64,000 bases of DNA from Paludibacter sp. 47-17 (GCA_001898935.1 MKVT01000013.1:62001-126000); one strand, 5' to 3'; positions 52,712 to 61,797 are shown, counted from the first letter of the stretch. The notes: generated by a model not told the origin, from the sequence alone. Numbers and translations are program-made.

Positions 52712-54196
52712 TTATTTGATCACCACATTTTTCACCTCCCAGGTAGCAGCAGTAGCGGTGGTACTAACATATTTAAACGCAATCCGTACTTTCGGTTCGC
52801 CGGCAAAATCGTCGAGCGAAACAGCGCCCGATCCGACAAAGGTCCAGTTGGTTCCCGGCGGATAAACAGGAACACTTAACTGCGACCAGGCTGCCGTCGA
52901 AGGAGCACCGGAAGAATAAGTGGTCGACAGCCACACGGTTACAAAATCGGCAGCCTTAGCGCCGCGCAGGTAATTCAGTGCATGTTCGAATGTCATGGAT
53001 ACGGTCGACACATCAGCCAGGCTTATTTCCGGCGATATCAACCAGCTTTCGGTGGCTTTATTGCTACCGCCTACAAAGGCCGACGCCACCATACCATAGC
53101 TGGGCGAGGTAGTCCATACATAATTCACACCCGACGGAATAACCACATTTTGAATGGTAAAGGCTCCCTGACTATTGTTGGCAAAGCTTTCGCTGAAAAT
53201 AGTCTTTACCGGCTTTGTTCCGCCGGAGGTACCATTTTCGAGGGCATAGTAGGAAGTGCTCCGCATTCCGGGCGCTCCGAAGTAAGCTTCGAGCGATCCG
53301 GCAAGCGTTACTCTTTTGCCGAGCAGCGATTTATTATCCTTCAGGTTGATACCGGTGCGCACGGCTCCGGCAGGCAACTGAATAGCCATTGTTTTGGAAA
53401 GATACGTACCCACCGTATCGGCAATCAGGATATTGGTCGCCTGCGTACAGGTGTCGGAACCAAAAACGTAGTTGGTAAAGCTTCCCGACCAGACATAACC
53501 CACGATGATACCGGTCACCCAGTTCTCGCCGGTTTGGTTGGCAATTGCTCCTGCCACGGTATACGGTTCGGCCTCGGTACCTTTGCCCCAGTTACGTTCC
53601 ACGACCACTGCCTCGCCTTTGCGGACCAGGAAGTTTTTCAACTCCCACGAACCGGCTTTAGCCGTAGTCGATATGTATTTGAAACCGATGCGGATCTTTT
53701 TTCCCGCAAATGCCGTTAAACTAATCTCACCCGACGTGCCGAAAGTCCACGACCCGGGATCGGTAAAGGGCTCGGTAACCAGCTGGGTCCAGGCAGCAAC
53801 GGCCGGACTCTGATCGTCGACAAAATTTTCGGACACCCAAACCGTAGCCTCCGTTGCAGGGTTGGCAAAATAACGCACTACATGGTCGAAGGTAAGCCTT
53901 GCTGTTTCAACGGCGGTAAGATCAATTTCGGGGGAAATCAACCAGGCCTCGTTGGCTTTATTGGCATTTTCGACATAGCCCGAAACATAGGCGTAACCAT
54001 TGGAGTCGAAATGCCACATTTCGTCGCCCGATACATTTACGGCTTTAAAATCGCCCAGGTTATCGGTGAGCGTTGCCGAAAAAATCAGTTCCGATTCTTC
54101 ATCGATTTTCACATGCGAATCGTCGAGATTGGAACAACCAACCAGCCAGAGGCTTAGAAAAAGCACGGAATATGTTTTAAATTTTCTGATATACAT
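52712..54196 (-). CDS. Surface lipoprotein with two anchor-J-like domains flanking DUF6359
   Basis: A 494-residue lipoprotein (lipobox LVGC). Two similar beta-rich modules flank a central ~130-residue part. Module one includes WLISPEIDLTAVETARLTF and IRIGFKYISTTAKAGSWEL; module two includes WLISPEISLADVSTVSMTF and VRIAFKYVSTTATAATWEV: an internal duplication of choice-of-anchor-J-type domains. The middle part (GTEAEPYTVAGAIANQTGENW, then VTGIIVGYVWSGSFT) has the pattern of DUF6359, a small OB-like barrel. It is the last gene of the TonB-receptor operon (24 bp after the DUF5689 gene) and is likely exposed on the cell surface, binding the ligand taken up by the receptor (inference). Confidence 0.82.
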   Translation of the reverse strand: MYIRKFKTYSVLFLSLWLVGCSNLDDSHVKIDEESELIFSATLTDNLGDFKAVNVSGDEMWHFDSNGYAYVSGYVENANKANEAWLISPEIDLTAVETARLTFDHVVRYFANPATEATVWVSENFVDDQSPAVAAWTQLVTEPFTDPGSWTFGTSGEISLTAFAGKKIRIGFKYISTTAKAGSWELKNFLVRKGEAVVVERNWGKGTEAEPYTVAGAIANQTGENWVTGIIVGYVWSGSFTNYVFGSDTCTQATNILIADTVGTYLSKTMAIQLPAGAVRTGINLKDNKSLLGKRVTLAGSLEAYFGAPGMRSTSYYALENGTSGGTKPVKTIFSESFANNSQGAFTIQNVVIPSGVNYVWTTSPSYGMVASAFVGGSNKATESWLISPEISLADVSTVSMTFEHALNYLRGAKAADFVTVWLSTTYSSGAPSTAAWSQLSVPVYPPGTNWTFVGSGAVSLDDFAGEPKVRIAFKYVSTTATAATWEVKNVVIK

Positions 54197-54220
54197 AGTA
54201 GCTGTATTTATTGCTGATGA

Positions 54221-55195
54221 TTAGTTAAGCGATTGACGGTAGGCTTCGAATCCCTTGCCCAGGTCGTTGAGCGACCGGATGGTAAGCTGATGATAAATAC
54301 TGGATGCGACAGGGCTCAGGTCGCGGTCGTTGTACCAACCAACGATAGCGGTGATATGGCCCCGGTGGTTGGACGTAGGTATCGGCTTGGTAGCAAACTT
54401 GGCATATTCGCTGGTCGACACGAATACCGACCCCGTACCATCCTGGATTTCGCGCGACTGCGGATAACCAATACCGTTGGTGGAGGGTGCAAAAATGAGT
54501 TCGGCATCGGTGAGACGAACCGGACGTTTTTGCGAGCTCGAACCATTACCGGTGAAAAACGCATTTTTAATGACTACCAGTTTGTTGATCATTTCATGAC
54601 CACTGGTACGAATTTGTGCGATCGTCATCGTGTCGGGCCGGATAGCCGAAGGATCGGGCATACCATAAGGAATGATGTGTTTACGGGCCATCAGCTTAGG
54701 CATACGGCCCGGTTCGATCCTGTTGCGTTCAGAATTCATATAAAAAACTCCCATTTGCACCGACTGAGCGTACTGACCGATATACAAGTCATTACATACA
54801 ACGGACACCCTTTGTCCCAGCGGAAACATCGCCGACAAACCACTTACATCAACAGAAAGTTTAATGGCCTGACCTCCTGGCATTTCTTCCTGAATAGTAA
54901 GGTACTTATACACATTCCCTTCCACATCGGTACTCGTAACGATCCCATTGATAACTATATCGGTGATCGTAGTATCTATCCGGCTTTTTGTAGCACTATC
55001 CAATGCTGCGTATGAGATCTTATTGGCAGAGAATAAAGATTCATCTGTGATGAACACTTTCTTCAATCGTGCTATCGAATAAGTTGAATCGATTTTTTCT
55101 CCCAGCAAACCCGACACATCCATCGGTTCAAACTCCACTTGGTTACAGGCAACCAGCGAAACCAAAAGGAACAGCGGAACTATCTTCTTTATCAT
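54221..55195 (-). CDS. DUF5689 surface lipoprotein
   Basis: A 324-residue lipoprotein from ATG 55195 (MIKKIVPLFLLVSLVAC, lipobox LVAC, Cys17). The Bacteroidota DUF5689 region covers roughly residues 60-300, with VINGIVTSTDVEGNVYKYLTIQE and IKLSVDVSGLSAMFPLGQRV, an OB-fold-like pattern, and a second barrel-like part (KLVVIKNAFF to VFVSTSEYA). Upstream in-frame ATGs would place extra residues before the signal, and the earliest (55264) would overlap the receptor gene, so 55195 is preferred; ATG 55207 is possible. Between receptor and second lipoprotein, it occupies the SusD-like position, but no SusD/RagB motif is seen. It probably serves as the surface partner of the receptor. Confidence 0.8.
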   Translation of the reverse strand: MIKKIVPLFLLVSLVACNQVEFEPMDVSGLLGEKIDSTYSIARLKKVFITDESLFSANKISYAALDSATKSRIDTTITDIVINGIVTSTDVEGNVYKYLTIQEEMPGGQAIKLSVDVSGLSAMFPLGQRVSVVCNDLYIGQYAQSVQMGVFYMNSERNRIEPGRMPKLMARKHIIPYGMPDPSAIRPDTMTIAQIRTSGHEMINKLVVIKNAFFTGNGSSSQKRPVRLTDAELIFAPSTNGIGYPQSREIQDGTGSVFVSTSEYAKFATKPIPTSNHRGHITAIVGWYNDRDLSPVASSIYHQLTIRSLNDLGKGFEAYRQSLN

Positions 55196-55221
55196 ATCAT
55201 TTATCATTATTACATTTATCA

Positions 55222-57945
55222 CTAAAACCGGTAACCTATGTTGAGGAACATATTGAATCCCCATGCATAATAATATTTATTGGGAAAACGATTCAGGTTC
55301 CCTGCATCGATGGCACCATCCACCAGAGGCAAACGAGCCTGCTGGAAACCACCTGTAATCATTTTCTGATTGTTGAGGATATTACTCATACTCAGGTTCA
55401 CGTTGAGCGACCGGCGTTGTGGCAGGTAAATAAGTTTACCTATCGAAGCATCGAGCAGGAAGCCCCCCTGGAGTCGTTCCTGTGTTCCCAGCGCATCGAT
55501 CATTTGCTGAGTAGTATATTTCATACGATTGTCCTCGGTAAAGCGGTTGGGTGCAAAATCGAGGTAGTTCTTGTCGAAATAGTTCAGAGTGATATCGGCA
55601 AACCACATTTTAGGGTGGAAATAGTCGAGCGTGATATTGGCGGCCAGTTGCGGACCGTTGGACAGATACAGACCTTTGGTCATAACGGTTTCGTACACAT
55701 CGGCAAACGAGCCGTTCTCGGGACTCTTGATACCCATAGCGTTGTTGGTGTAGGTATAGTCGGCCAGGGTTCCGGCCATCGATACGGTAAAGCTGGTATT
55801 CAACACAACCGAAAGTCCTGCCTCCACTCCCATATAGCGTTTATTGGCCTGAGTGAGTGTGTGGTTGATAAAGGTGCGGTACTCGTCGTCGTAATAGCCC
55901 AACATATCGACCGCATTCATGATTTCGGTATGGAAACCCGAGATTCGTCCGCGAACGCCGGGGAAAGTAAAGGCGTAACCGGCATCGAAGCTGGTGATTT
56001 CCTCGGGACGCATGGGGATGGCCGAATCTTTAATACGTTGCGACACATACGAATTGGTCGATAAGGGCGCACGGCTCTCGCGCATGGCGTTGACCATAAT
56101 ACGGTTGCGTCCGTCGAATTTGTAGGTCAATCCTCCTTTGATGGAAGGATCGAGCGACCACCATGTTTTTCCTTTTCCGTACGACTGTGCACCTACTGCT
56201 ACTGCGCGGCCGTTCTCCATATGACCAAAACGATAGAATTCGGTATAAGTCATTTTGGCGGCATAATGTACTTCCAGGCGGTCGAAATTCCATTCGTTCT
56301 GGATAAATACATTGGCATGCGTCAGGTTGATGTCGTAATTGTATCCGAAAATATCGCCTTCGCGGATGATGCGGTTCGGATTACGTACATCGTTCTGGAT
56401 GATGTTGGGATTGGTAGGGAAATCGCGTTCGGCAAACTGGTCGATATCCACCCATTGGCCGGCACCCAGCAAGTCTTCCATGGTTTTGTAGTGCATCCCT
56501 TTCGACTTTTTGAATTCCACACCGGCTGTAAGACGGAACTTCTTTGAAATTTCGTTGGTAAATGTAGAGTTGAAAGCCAGTTCGGATAAGTTATTGTGCC
56601 GGCGTTCGACTGCATACTTGGCGTTACCGTCTTTGTTTTTTGCATTTTCGAGGTACAATTCGGCCCAATCGATCTGACGGATGGAAGGATTGTTTTGCCA
56701 TTCGCCGGCAATGTATTTGCCCGCTTCGGTATCGGCTCCCCAGAAACTCGGCAGCTCCCGGTAATAGTCGGGACGCGGATCGGGAGCATTATAGAAGGTA
56801 AGCGCCGAATTGCTGTAGAGGCTGTAATGGTAAGCCAGCCCGGTGCGCAGGCGTTTCTGATCGTCGATTTTAAAATCGTGTGACAAAATCACCGTGGGGT
56901 CGAAACTTTTCACGATACGTGAATTCCGTTTCTTTCCATCCTGGTAACCCCAATACGAGTTATAATAAATCGATCCGGCCAGGTCGTACACTTCCTGCGT
57001 GGTGGCACTACCCTGAGCGCGCTGGGTAGGAGCGCCGAAGGTTACCAGGCTCAGGCTGTGTTTGGGATTAAACACTTTTTCGGCCGAAAGAAAATATCCT
57101 CCTGAATTGTAGAACGTTCCGTCCACAATCCCTTCGTTGGCCCAACGTACGACCCCCGAAGCCGTAAAGGCCCATCCGTCGGGACGTAAACCGGTGGCGT
57201 AGGTAGCTTGTGCACGGTACCGGTAAGCGCGGTTGGTAAAGGCAATACTGCTGCGTACGCCTGCTGCATAGGCCGATGCACGGGTATTGATATTGCTCAC
57301 GCCCCCCAGGTTACCGAACGAAAACGAAGAGGATTGCAACCCGTATACATTTTCGCGGTTACGCATGGCATCGTTCAAACCGCCCAGAGCCGAATAATTA
57401 AAACCGCCCCGTTCGAGCGAATTGAAATGAACGCCGTTGATATAGGTGGTTTCGTAGTTGTTGTCGTACCCCCTCATGCGGAAGCGCATCGGCGAAAACG
57501 AGAAGCTGGCCTGCGAGATGTATACATCGCGATTGGATAAAGTGGTGGAAATATTCTGATCGCGCCCGTCGTCGTCGGTATTCAGACTCATTTCGCTGAG
57601 CTGAAGCACAATTTCCTGCTTTACTTCGGTGTTGATATCGATGCGCAGCGCCACATCGGGAATCACATTGACCGATGTCGCGCTCAGCTGATACTCGCGA
57701 ATTTGCGTGAAATACCCGTTCTTGACAAAACGGATTTCGACCAGTCCCGGCGCCGAAGCCTCCAGGGTAAATTCACCCGATCCGTTTGTCAAGGCTGTGA
57801 TATCCTGTTGCATAAGGGTAACAGAGACACCTGGCAGTGGCTGTTGAGAATCGGACGACACCACCTTCCCACGCACCATCACTTGTGCATGGATCGTCCC
57901 CATCAGGCCTAAAATGCTTAAAAATAGAATAAAAATTCGTCTCAT
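55222..57945 (-). CDS. TonB-dependent outer-membrane receptor
   Basis: A 907-residue outer-membrane protein. Signal peptide (MRRIFILFLSILGLMGTIHA), then a carboxypeptidase-regulatory-like domain (about 22-105, VRGKVVSSDSQQPLPGVSV), then a plug (~130-220, RFRMRGYDNNYETTYINGV), and a beta-barrel ending in the C-terminal aromatic YRF. The protein lacks the long SusC extension, and no SusD partner follows. It imports a substrate by TonB energy; what it takes up is unknown. It heads a three-gene operon with DUF5689 and DUF6359 lipoproteins and diverges from an EEP-family lipoprotein nuclease/phosphatase gene. A palindrome sits just upstream of its start. Confidence 0.9.
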   Translation of the reverse strand: MRRIFILFLSILGLMGTIHAQVMVRGKVVSSDSQQPLPGVSVTLMQQDITALTNGSGEFTLEASAPGLVEIRFVKNGYFTQIREYQLSATSVNVIPDVALRIDINTEVKQEIVLQLSEMSLNTDDDGRDQNISTTLSNRDVYISQASFSFSPMRFRMRGYDNNYETTYINGVHFNSLERGGFNYSALGGLNDAMRNRENVYGLQSSSFSFGNLGGVSNINTRASAYAAGVRSSIAFTNRAYRYRAQATYATGLRPDGWAFTASGVVRWANEGIVDGTFYNSGGYFLSAEKVFNPKHSLSLVTFGAPTQRAQGSATTQEVYDLAGSIYYNSYWGYQDGKKRNSRIVKSFDPTVILSHDFKIDDQKRLRTGLAYHYSLYSNSALTFYNAPDPRPDYYRELPSFWGADTEAGKYIAGEWQNNPSIRQIDWAELYLENAKNKDGNAKYAVERRHNNLSELAFNSTFTNEISKKFRLTAGVEFKKSKGMHYKTMEDLLGAGQWVDIDQFAERDFPTNPNIIQNDVRNPNRIIREGDIFGYNYDINLTHANVFIQNEWNFDRLEVHYAAKMTYTEFYRFGHMENGRAVAVGAQSYGKGKTWWSLDPSIKGGLTYKFDGRNRIMVNAMRESRAPLSTNSYVSQRIKDSAIPMRPEEITSFDAGYAFTFPGVRGRISGFHTEIMNAVDMLGYYDDEYRTFINHTLTQANKRYMGVEAGLSVVLNTSFTVSMAGTLADYTYTNNAMGIKSPENGSFADVYETVMTKGLYLSNGPQLAANITLDYFHPKMWFADITLNYFDKNYLDFAPNRFTEDNRMKYTTQQMIDALGTQERLQGGFLLDASIGKLIYLPQRRSLNVNLSMSNILNNQKMITGGFQQARLPLVDGAIDAGNLNRFPNKYYYAWGFNMFLNIGYRF

Positions 57946-57961
57946 AAATTTTTAGTGTGCT

Positions 57962-57982
57962 GACATTAAACACGTTAATGTC
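57962..57982. repeat. Palindromic element upstream of the TonB receptor
   Basis: GACATTAA (57962-57969) and TTAATGTC (57975-57982) form a perfect 8-bp dyad with the 5-base spacer ACACG, 16 bp before the receptor start. It could be an operator or a hairpin in the leader. A related ATTAATGTTC follows 9 bp later. Confidence 0.5.
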
Positions 57983-58075
57983 GATTATCAATTAATGTTC
58001 ATTTTTAAAAAGGGGATGCAAGATACAACATTTTTTGAAATCAGCCAAAAGAATCGGACCCACCTAAAATGAGAT

Positions 58076-58106
58076 TTTGTATTTCGAAGTTTTTTTCCCA
58101 ATTTTG
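58076..58106 (+). promoter_or_regulatory. Promoter for the EEP lipoprotein gene
   Basis: TTTG (58076-58079) and CAATTTTG (58099-58106) are 19 bp apart, close to the Bacteroidota TTTG / TAnnTTTG arrangement, with one mismatch (CA for TA) in the -7 box. It lies 22 bp before the start codon. Confidence 0.45.
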
Positions 58107-58128
58107 CAGACCATATTAAAATGAAACA

Positions 58129-59181
58129 ATGAAAAAACTTGTTCCTATTCTTTTTACAGCCCTTATTTTCATGGTTGGCTGTTCGTCGGGCAAAATCGAA
58201 AAAGCACCTCCCGTCAACGTATCGGTCAGTCCCGTAGCTTTCTACAATCTTGAAAACCTGTTCGACACGATCGATCAGCCCAATGTAAACGACATCGAAT
58301 TCACACCTCAGGGTTCGATGAAGTGGGGAACGATGAAATACATGGCCAAACTCGAGCGGATGTCGTACGCCCTGTCGCAGATCGCCCTCGATCATTCGCC
58401 CGTAGGCGCCGTCATAATTGGGGTCAGCGAGCTGGAAAACCGGGGAGTGCTCGAAGATCTGGTAAAGCAGCCCGCCATCCGGAACCGTTCGTACGAAATT
58501 GTTCACTACGACGGTCCCGACCGCCGTGGTGTGGACGTAGCCTTGCTTTACAATCCCAAATATTTTATCGTCACCAACAGTAAATCGTACCGGCTTCAAA
58601 GCCCCGACACCGCTTTCCGCACCCGCGACCAGCTCATGGTGAGCGGATACCTGCAGGACGAGAAAGTACACATTATAGTGAACCACTGGCCCTCGCGTTC
58701 GGGCGGCGAATTGCGTTCGCGCCCAAAACGCAACGAAGCGGCAGCGCTCACCCGTTCGATTGTCGATTCGTTGTTTCGAATCGAACCCAAAGCCCGCATC
58801 ATTGTGATGGGCGACCTCAACGACGACCCGCACAACGAAAGTGTTGCCACCATATTGGGAGCCAAAGAAAACAAAGAAGAAGTGAAACCCGGAGAACTCT
58901 ACAATGTGTTCTGGAAAACACACCGTCGCGGTATCGGATCGCTGGCCTACAACGACCAGTGGAATATGTTCGACCAGATCATCCTTTCGCACGAATTGGT
59001 GAATCCGGGCGACAAAAAACTGTATTTATGGAAAAGCGAAATATTCAACCGTGCCTTCCTCATACAACAGGAAGGAGCTTACAAAGGCACCCCTCTGCGT
59101 ACGCATGCAGGAGGAGTCTGGCTCAACGGTTATTCCGACCACTTTCCAACCATCGTATATTTAATCAAAGCGTTGAAATAA
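58129..59181 (+). CDS. Endonuclease/exonuclease/phosphatase-family lipoprotein
   Basis: A 350-residue predicted lipoprotein (lipobox MVGC) with the EEP catalytic fold. The metal and catalytic residues expected for the family are visible in order: FYNLENLFDT, GVSELENRGV, YDGPDRRGVDVALLY, VNHWPSR, MGDLNDDP and GYSDHFP. Family members hydrolyse phosphodiester bonds of nucleic acids, inositol phosphates or sphingomyelin. It is divergent from the TonB receptor operon, with 183 bp between, which suggests that it works on the same extracellular ligand, perhaps cutting it for uptake (inference). It precedes DUF4290 by 16 bp, so it may also read into the murA operon. Confidence 0.88.
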   Translation: MKKLVPILFTALIFMVGCSSGKIEKAPPVNVSVSPVAFYNLENLFDTIDQPNVNDIEFTPQGSMKWGTMKYMAKLERMSYALSQIALDHSPVGAVIIGVSELENRGVLEDLVKQPAIRNRSYEIVHYDGPDRRGVDVALLYNPKYFIVTNSKSYRLQSPDTAFRTRDQLMVSGYLQDEKVHIIVNHWPSRSGGELRSRPKRNEAAALTRSIVDSLFRIEPKARIIVMGDLNDDPHNESVATILGAKENKEEVKPGELYNVFWKTHRRGIGSLAYNDQWNMFDQIILSHELVNPGDKKLYLWKSEIFNRAFLIQQEGAYKGTPLRTHAGGVWLNGYSDHFPTIVYLIKALK

Positions 59182-59197
59182 CGTTTCAATCATTTTT

Positions 59198-59800
59198 ATG
59201 GAATACCCCAGTTCAGAAGGAAATCTTATTTTGCCGGAATATGGCCGGCATGTACAACAAATGGTGAATCACGCCATTACAATTGAAGATCGTGAAGAGC
59301 GTTCGCGTTGCGTACGGTCGATTGTTACAATAATGGGAAATATGTTTCCCCACCTGCGTGATGTAAACGACTTCAAACACAAATTGTGGGATCATGTGGC
59401 TATCATGTCCGACTTCAAGCTCGATATCGATTTTCCGTACGAGATAGTCGACCCCGGTAAACTCAATGCTCCCCCCGACAGAGTACCTTACCCGGCCAAC
59501 AAAATGCGTTATGTGCATTATGGAAGTACGCTCGAGAAAATGATTGAGCGGGTGGCCGACTACGAAGAAGGCGAAGAGCGCAACGAGCTCATCAGGCTCA
59601 TTGCCAATCAGATGAAAAAGTGTTTTCAGTCGTGGAACAAAGAAGTGGTGGATAACCGGAAAATCTTCACCGATTTAAAAGAGCTTTCGAAAGGAAAAAT
59701 CGACCTCGACGAAGAGAATTTCAAACTTTCCGAACCCCGGGAAAACTACTACAACAATTCACAGAATAAGAAATACAATTATAAACAGCGGAAGAAATAA
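59198..59800 (+). CDS. DUF4290 protein
   Basis: A 200-residue soluble protein of the DUF4290 family, restricted to Bacteroidota as far as I know. Conserved segments are LPEYGRHVQQMVNHAI, ERSRCVRSIVTIMGNMFP and VPYPANKMRYVHYGSTLE, followed by a charged, Asn/Lys/Tyr-rich tail (NNSQNKKYNYKQRKK). No signal sequence or membrane helix. The gene stands 5 bp before murA, an arrangement I recall from other members of the phylum, so a link to cell-wall synthesis is plausible but untested. Confidence 0.85.
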   Translation: MEYPSSEGNLILPEYGRHVQQMVNHAITIEDREERSRCVRSIVTIMGNMFPHLRDVNDFKHKLWDHVAIMSDFKLDIDFPYEIVDPGKLNAPPDRVPYPANKMRYVHYGSTLEKMIERVADYEEGEERNELIRLIANQMKKCFQSWNKEVVDNRKIFTDLKELSKGKIDLDEENFKLSEPRENYYNNSQNKKYNYKQRKK

Positions 59801-59805
59801 CAAAT

Positions 59806-61113
59806 ATGAGTTCATTCCGGATCACCGGCAAACAAAAACTTTCGGGAGAGATTGTTCCTCAGGGAGCAAAAAATGAGGCGCTTCAGGTGTTGTGCGCAGT
59901 ATTGCTGACACCCGAAGAAGTAATTATTAACAATATTCCCGATATCCTCGACATCCGGAACCTCATCAGCCTGTTGGCCGATATGGGAGTTGCGGTAAAA
60001 CGGTTAAGTGCCGACAGCTATTCGTTTAAGGCCGAAACAATTGACCAGGAGTATTTTCATACCCGCGAGTTTTACACGAAGAGTGCGTCGCTCCGCGGTT
60101 CGGTGATGATAGTGGGCCCGCTCGTAGCCCGGTTCGGAAAGGCCATGATCCCCAAACCGGGTGGCGATAAAATCGGTCGCCGCCGCCTCGATACCCACTT
60201 CCTGGGAATCCAGAAGCTTGGCGCCCGGTTTACCTACGATCCGGTGGAGAAACTGTACAATATTGAGGCTGAAAAACTGAGAGGAAGCTATATGCTGCTC
60301 GACGAAGCCTCGGTAACCGGCACCGCGAACATCGTGATGGCTGCCGTGCTGGCCGAAGGAATTACGCAGATTTACAATGCAGCCTGTGAACCTTATGTAC
60401 AACAGCTGTGTAAAATGCTGAACCGGATGGGCGCCCGCATTTCGGGAATCGGATCCAACCTGCTTACCATCAAGGGGGTACAATCGCTACGGGCCTGCAA
60501 TCACAGCTTGCTGCCCGATATGATTGAAGTAGGAAGTTTTATCGGACTTGCGGCTATGACGGGATCGGAGCTCACCATCAAAAATGTGCAATACGACGAA
60601 CTGGGAATCATTCCCGATAGTTTCAGAAAACTGGGTATTGTGGTGGAGCGCAGGGGCGACGATATTTATGTTCCCGCACAGGAGGAATATGAAATTGAAT
60701 CGTTTATCGATGGGTCGATCATGACATTGGCCGACGCACCCTGGCCGGGGCTTACCCCCGACCTGCTGAGTGTGTTTCTGGTGATTGCGGCAAAAGCCAG
60801 AGGGAGTGTGCTGATACATCAGAAGATGTTTGAAAGCCGGCTCTTTTTTGTGGATAAACTGATCGACATGGGGGCTCAGATCATTCTGTGCGATCCTCAC
60901 CGGGCGACGGTAATAGGCCAGGGCAACCGGCTGATGCTGAGGGCTTCGACCATGACTTCACCCGACATCAGGGCCGGTATTGCTCTGTTGATTGCCGCCA
61001 TGAGCGCCGAAGGAGTAAGTGTTATTCACAATATCGATCAAATCGACCGGGGTTATGAGGCCATCGACGAAAGGCTGAACCGGATTGGTGCAAAGATCGA
61101 ACGAATTGATTAA
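59806..61113 (+). CDS. murA: UDP-N-acetylglucosamine 1-carboxyvinyltransferase (MurA) with Asp active-site variant
   Basis: A 435-residue MurA, complete by length and motifs. It adds enolpyruvate from PEP to UDP-GlcNAc, the first committed step of peptidoglycan synthesis. Lys22 lies in GAKNEALQ, the substrate-site Asp319 in APWPGLTPDL and Arg389 in SPDIRAG. At the position of the usual PEP- and fosfomycin-binding Cys (Cys115 in E. coli, GGCxIG) the sequence has Asp121 (GGDKIG). The same change in other bacteria (e.g. Mycobacterium tuberculosis, Chlamydia) gives natural fosfomycin resistance. It follows DUF4290 by 5 bp and precedes ferritin by 46 bp. Confidence 0.96.
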   Translation: MSSFRITGKQKLSGEIVPQGAKNEALQVLCAVLLTPEEVIINNIPDILDIRNLISLLADMGVAVKRLSADSYSFKAETIDQEYFHTREFYTKSASLRGSVMIVGPLVARFGKAMIPKPGGDKIGRRRLDTHFLGIQKLGARFTYDPVEKLYNIEAEKLRGSYMLLDEASVTGTANIVMAAVLAEGITQIYNAACEPYVQQLCKMLNRMGARISGIGSNLLTIKGVQSLRACNHSLLPDMIEVGSFIGLAAMTGSELTIKNVQYDELGIIPDSFRKLGIVVERRGDDIYVPAQEEYEIESFIDGSIMTLADAPWPGLTPDLLSVFLVIAAKARGSVLIHQKMFESRLFFVDKLIDMGAQIILCDPHRATVIGQGNRLMLRASTMTSPDIRAGIALLIAAMSAEGVSVIHNIDQIDRGYEAIDERLNRIGAKIERID

Positions 61114-61159
61114 TTAATTGTTATAAGTTCAATATATAAACCTCTAAAAAAGAACGGAT

Positions 61160-61672
61160 ATGTTAGACAAAAAGATTGTGGATCTTATTAATTTACAGAT
61201 CAACAAGGAATTTTATTCCTCGTTTTTTTACATGGACATGGCCAATTATTACACCGATCAGAGTCTGAACGGTTTTGCCAACTGGTTTAACATTCAAACT
61301 CAGGAAGAGTATGCTCATGCCATGTTGTTTGTGCAATACCTTCAGCTGAATGGCGAGAAAGTGGTGCTGGAAGCCATTGCCAAGCCGATGGTTGAATTCA
61401 AGGATCATAAACATCCGTTGGTGGCTGCCTACGACCATGAGTTGATGGTGACCCGTTCGATAAACGATATTTACGCTGTCGCATTTGATCAAAAGGACTT
61501 CAAAACCATGCAGTTTCTCGACTGGTTTGTAAAGGAACAAGCCGAAGAAGAGCAAAATGTAGATGAGATGATCAAGCGTTACGATTTATTCGGAACCGAT
61601 GCCCGCGGCTTGTACATGCTCGATCAGGAACTGGGACAACGTACGTATGCCCCTCCCACCCTCACCCTGTAA
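61160..61672 (+). CDS. ftnA: Bacterial non-heme ferritin
   Basis: A 170-residue ferritin, cytoplasmic iron store that oxidises Fe(II) and lays down a mineral core in a 24-mer. All diiron ligands of FtnA sit at their standard numbers: Glu17, Glu50, His53, Glu94, Gln127 and Glu130. The four-helix bundle and short fifth helix are complete. It lies 46 bp after murA with no clear promoter of its own (TAAGTTCA at about 61124 is a poor match to the -7 box), so it may be co-transcribed or weakly self-promoted. The large hairpin at 61694-61758 follows it. Confidence 0.95.
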   Translation: MLDKKIVDLINLQINKEFYSSFFYMDMANYYTDQSLNGFANWFNIQTQEEYAHAMLFVQYLQLNGEKVVLEAIAKPMVEFKDHKHPLVAAYDHELMVTRSINDIYAVAFDQKDFKTMQFLDWFVKEQAEEEQNVDEMIKRYDLFGTDARGLYMLDQELGQRTYAPPTLTL

Positions 61673-61693
61673 ACGTATAAACTCTACACTGCA

Positions 61694-61758
61694 GACACCC
61701 CGGTAGTACTTGCACGGTTCATAAAACTCTCATACCATGCAAGTAATACCGGGGTGTC
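61694..61758. terminator. Long inverted repeat between ftnA and glmM
   Basis: Arms 61694-61717 and 61735-61758 pair at 22 of 24 positions around a 17-base loop. It sits between convergent genes, 22 bp after the ferritin stop and 40 bp from the glmM stop, and probably ends both transcripts, though no strong T-run follows on either side. Confidence 0.6.
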
Positions 61759-61797
61759 GTAATACAGGGATGTTTTATCCTGCAGGCGAAGCCCGGG

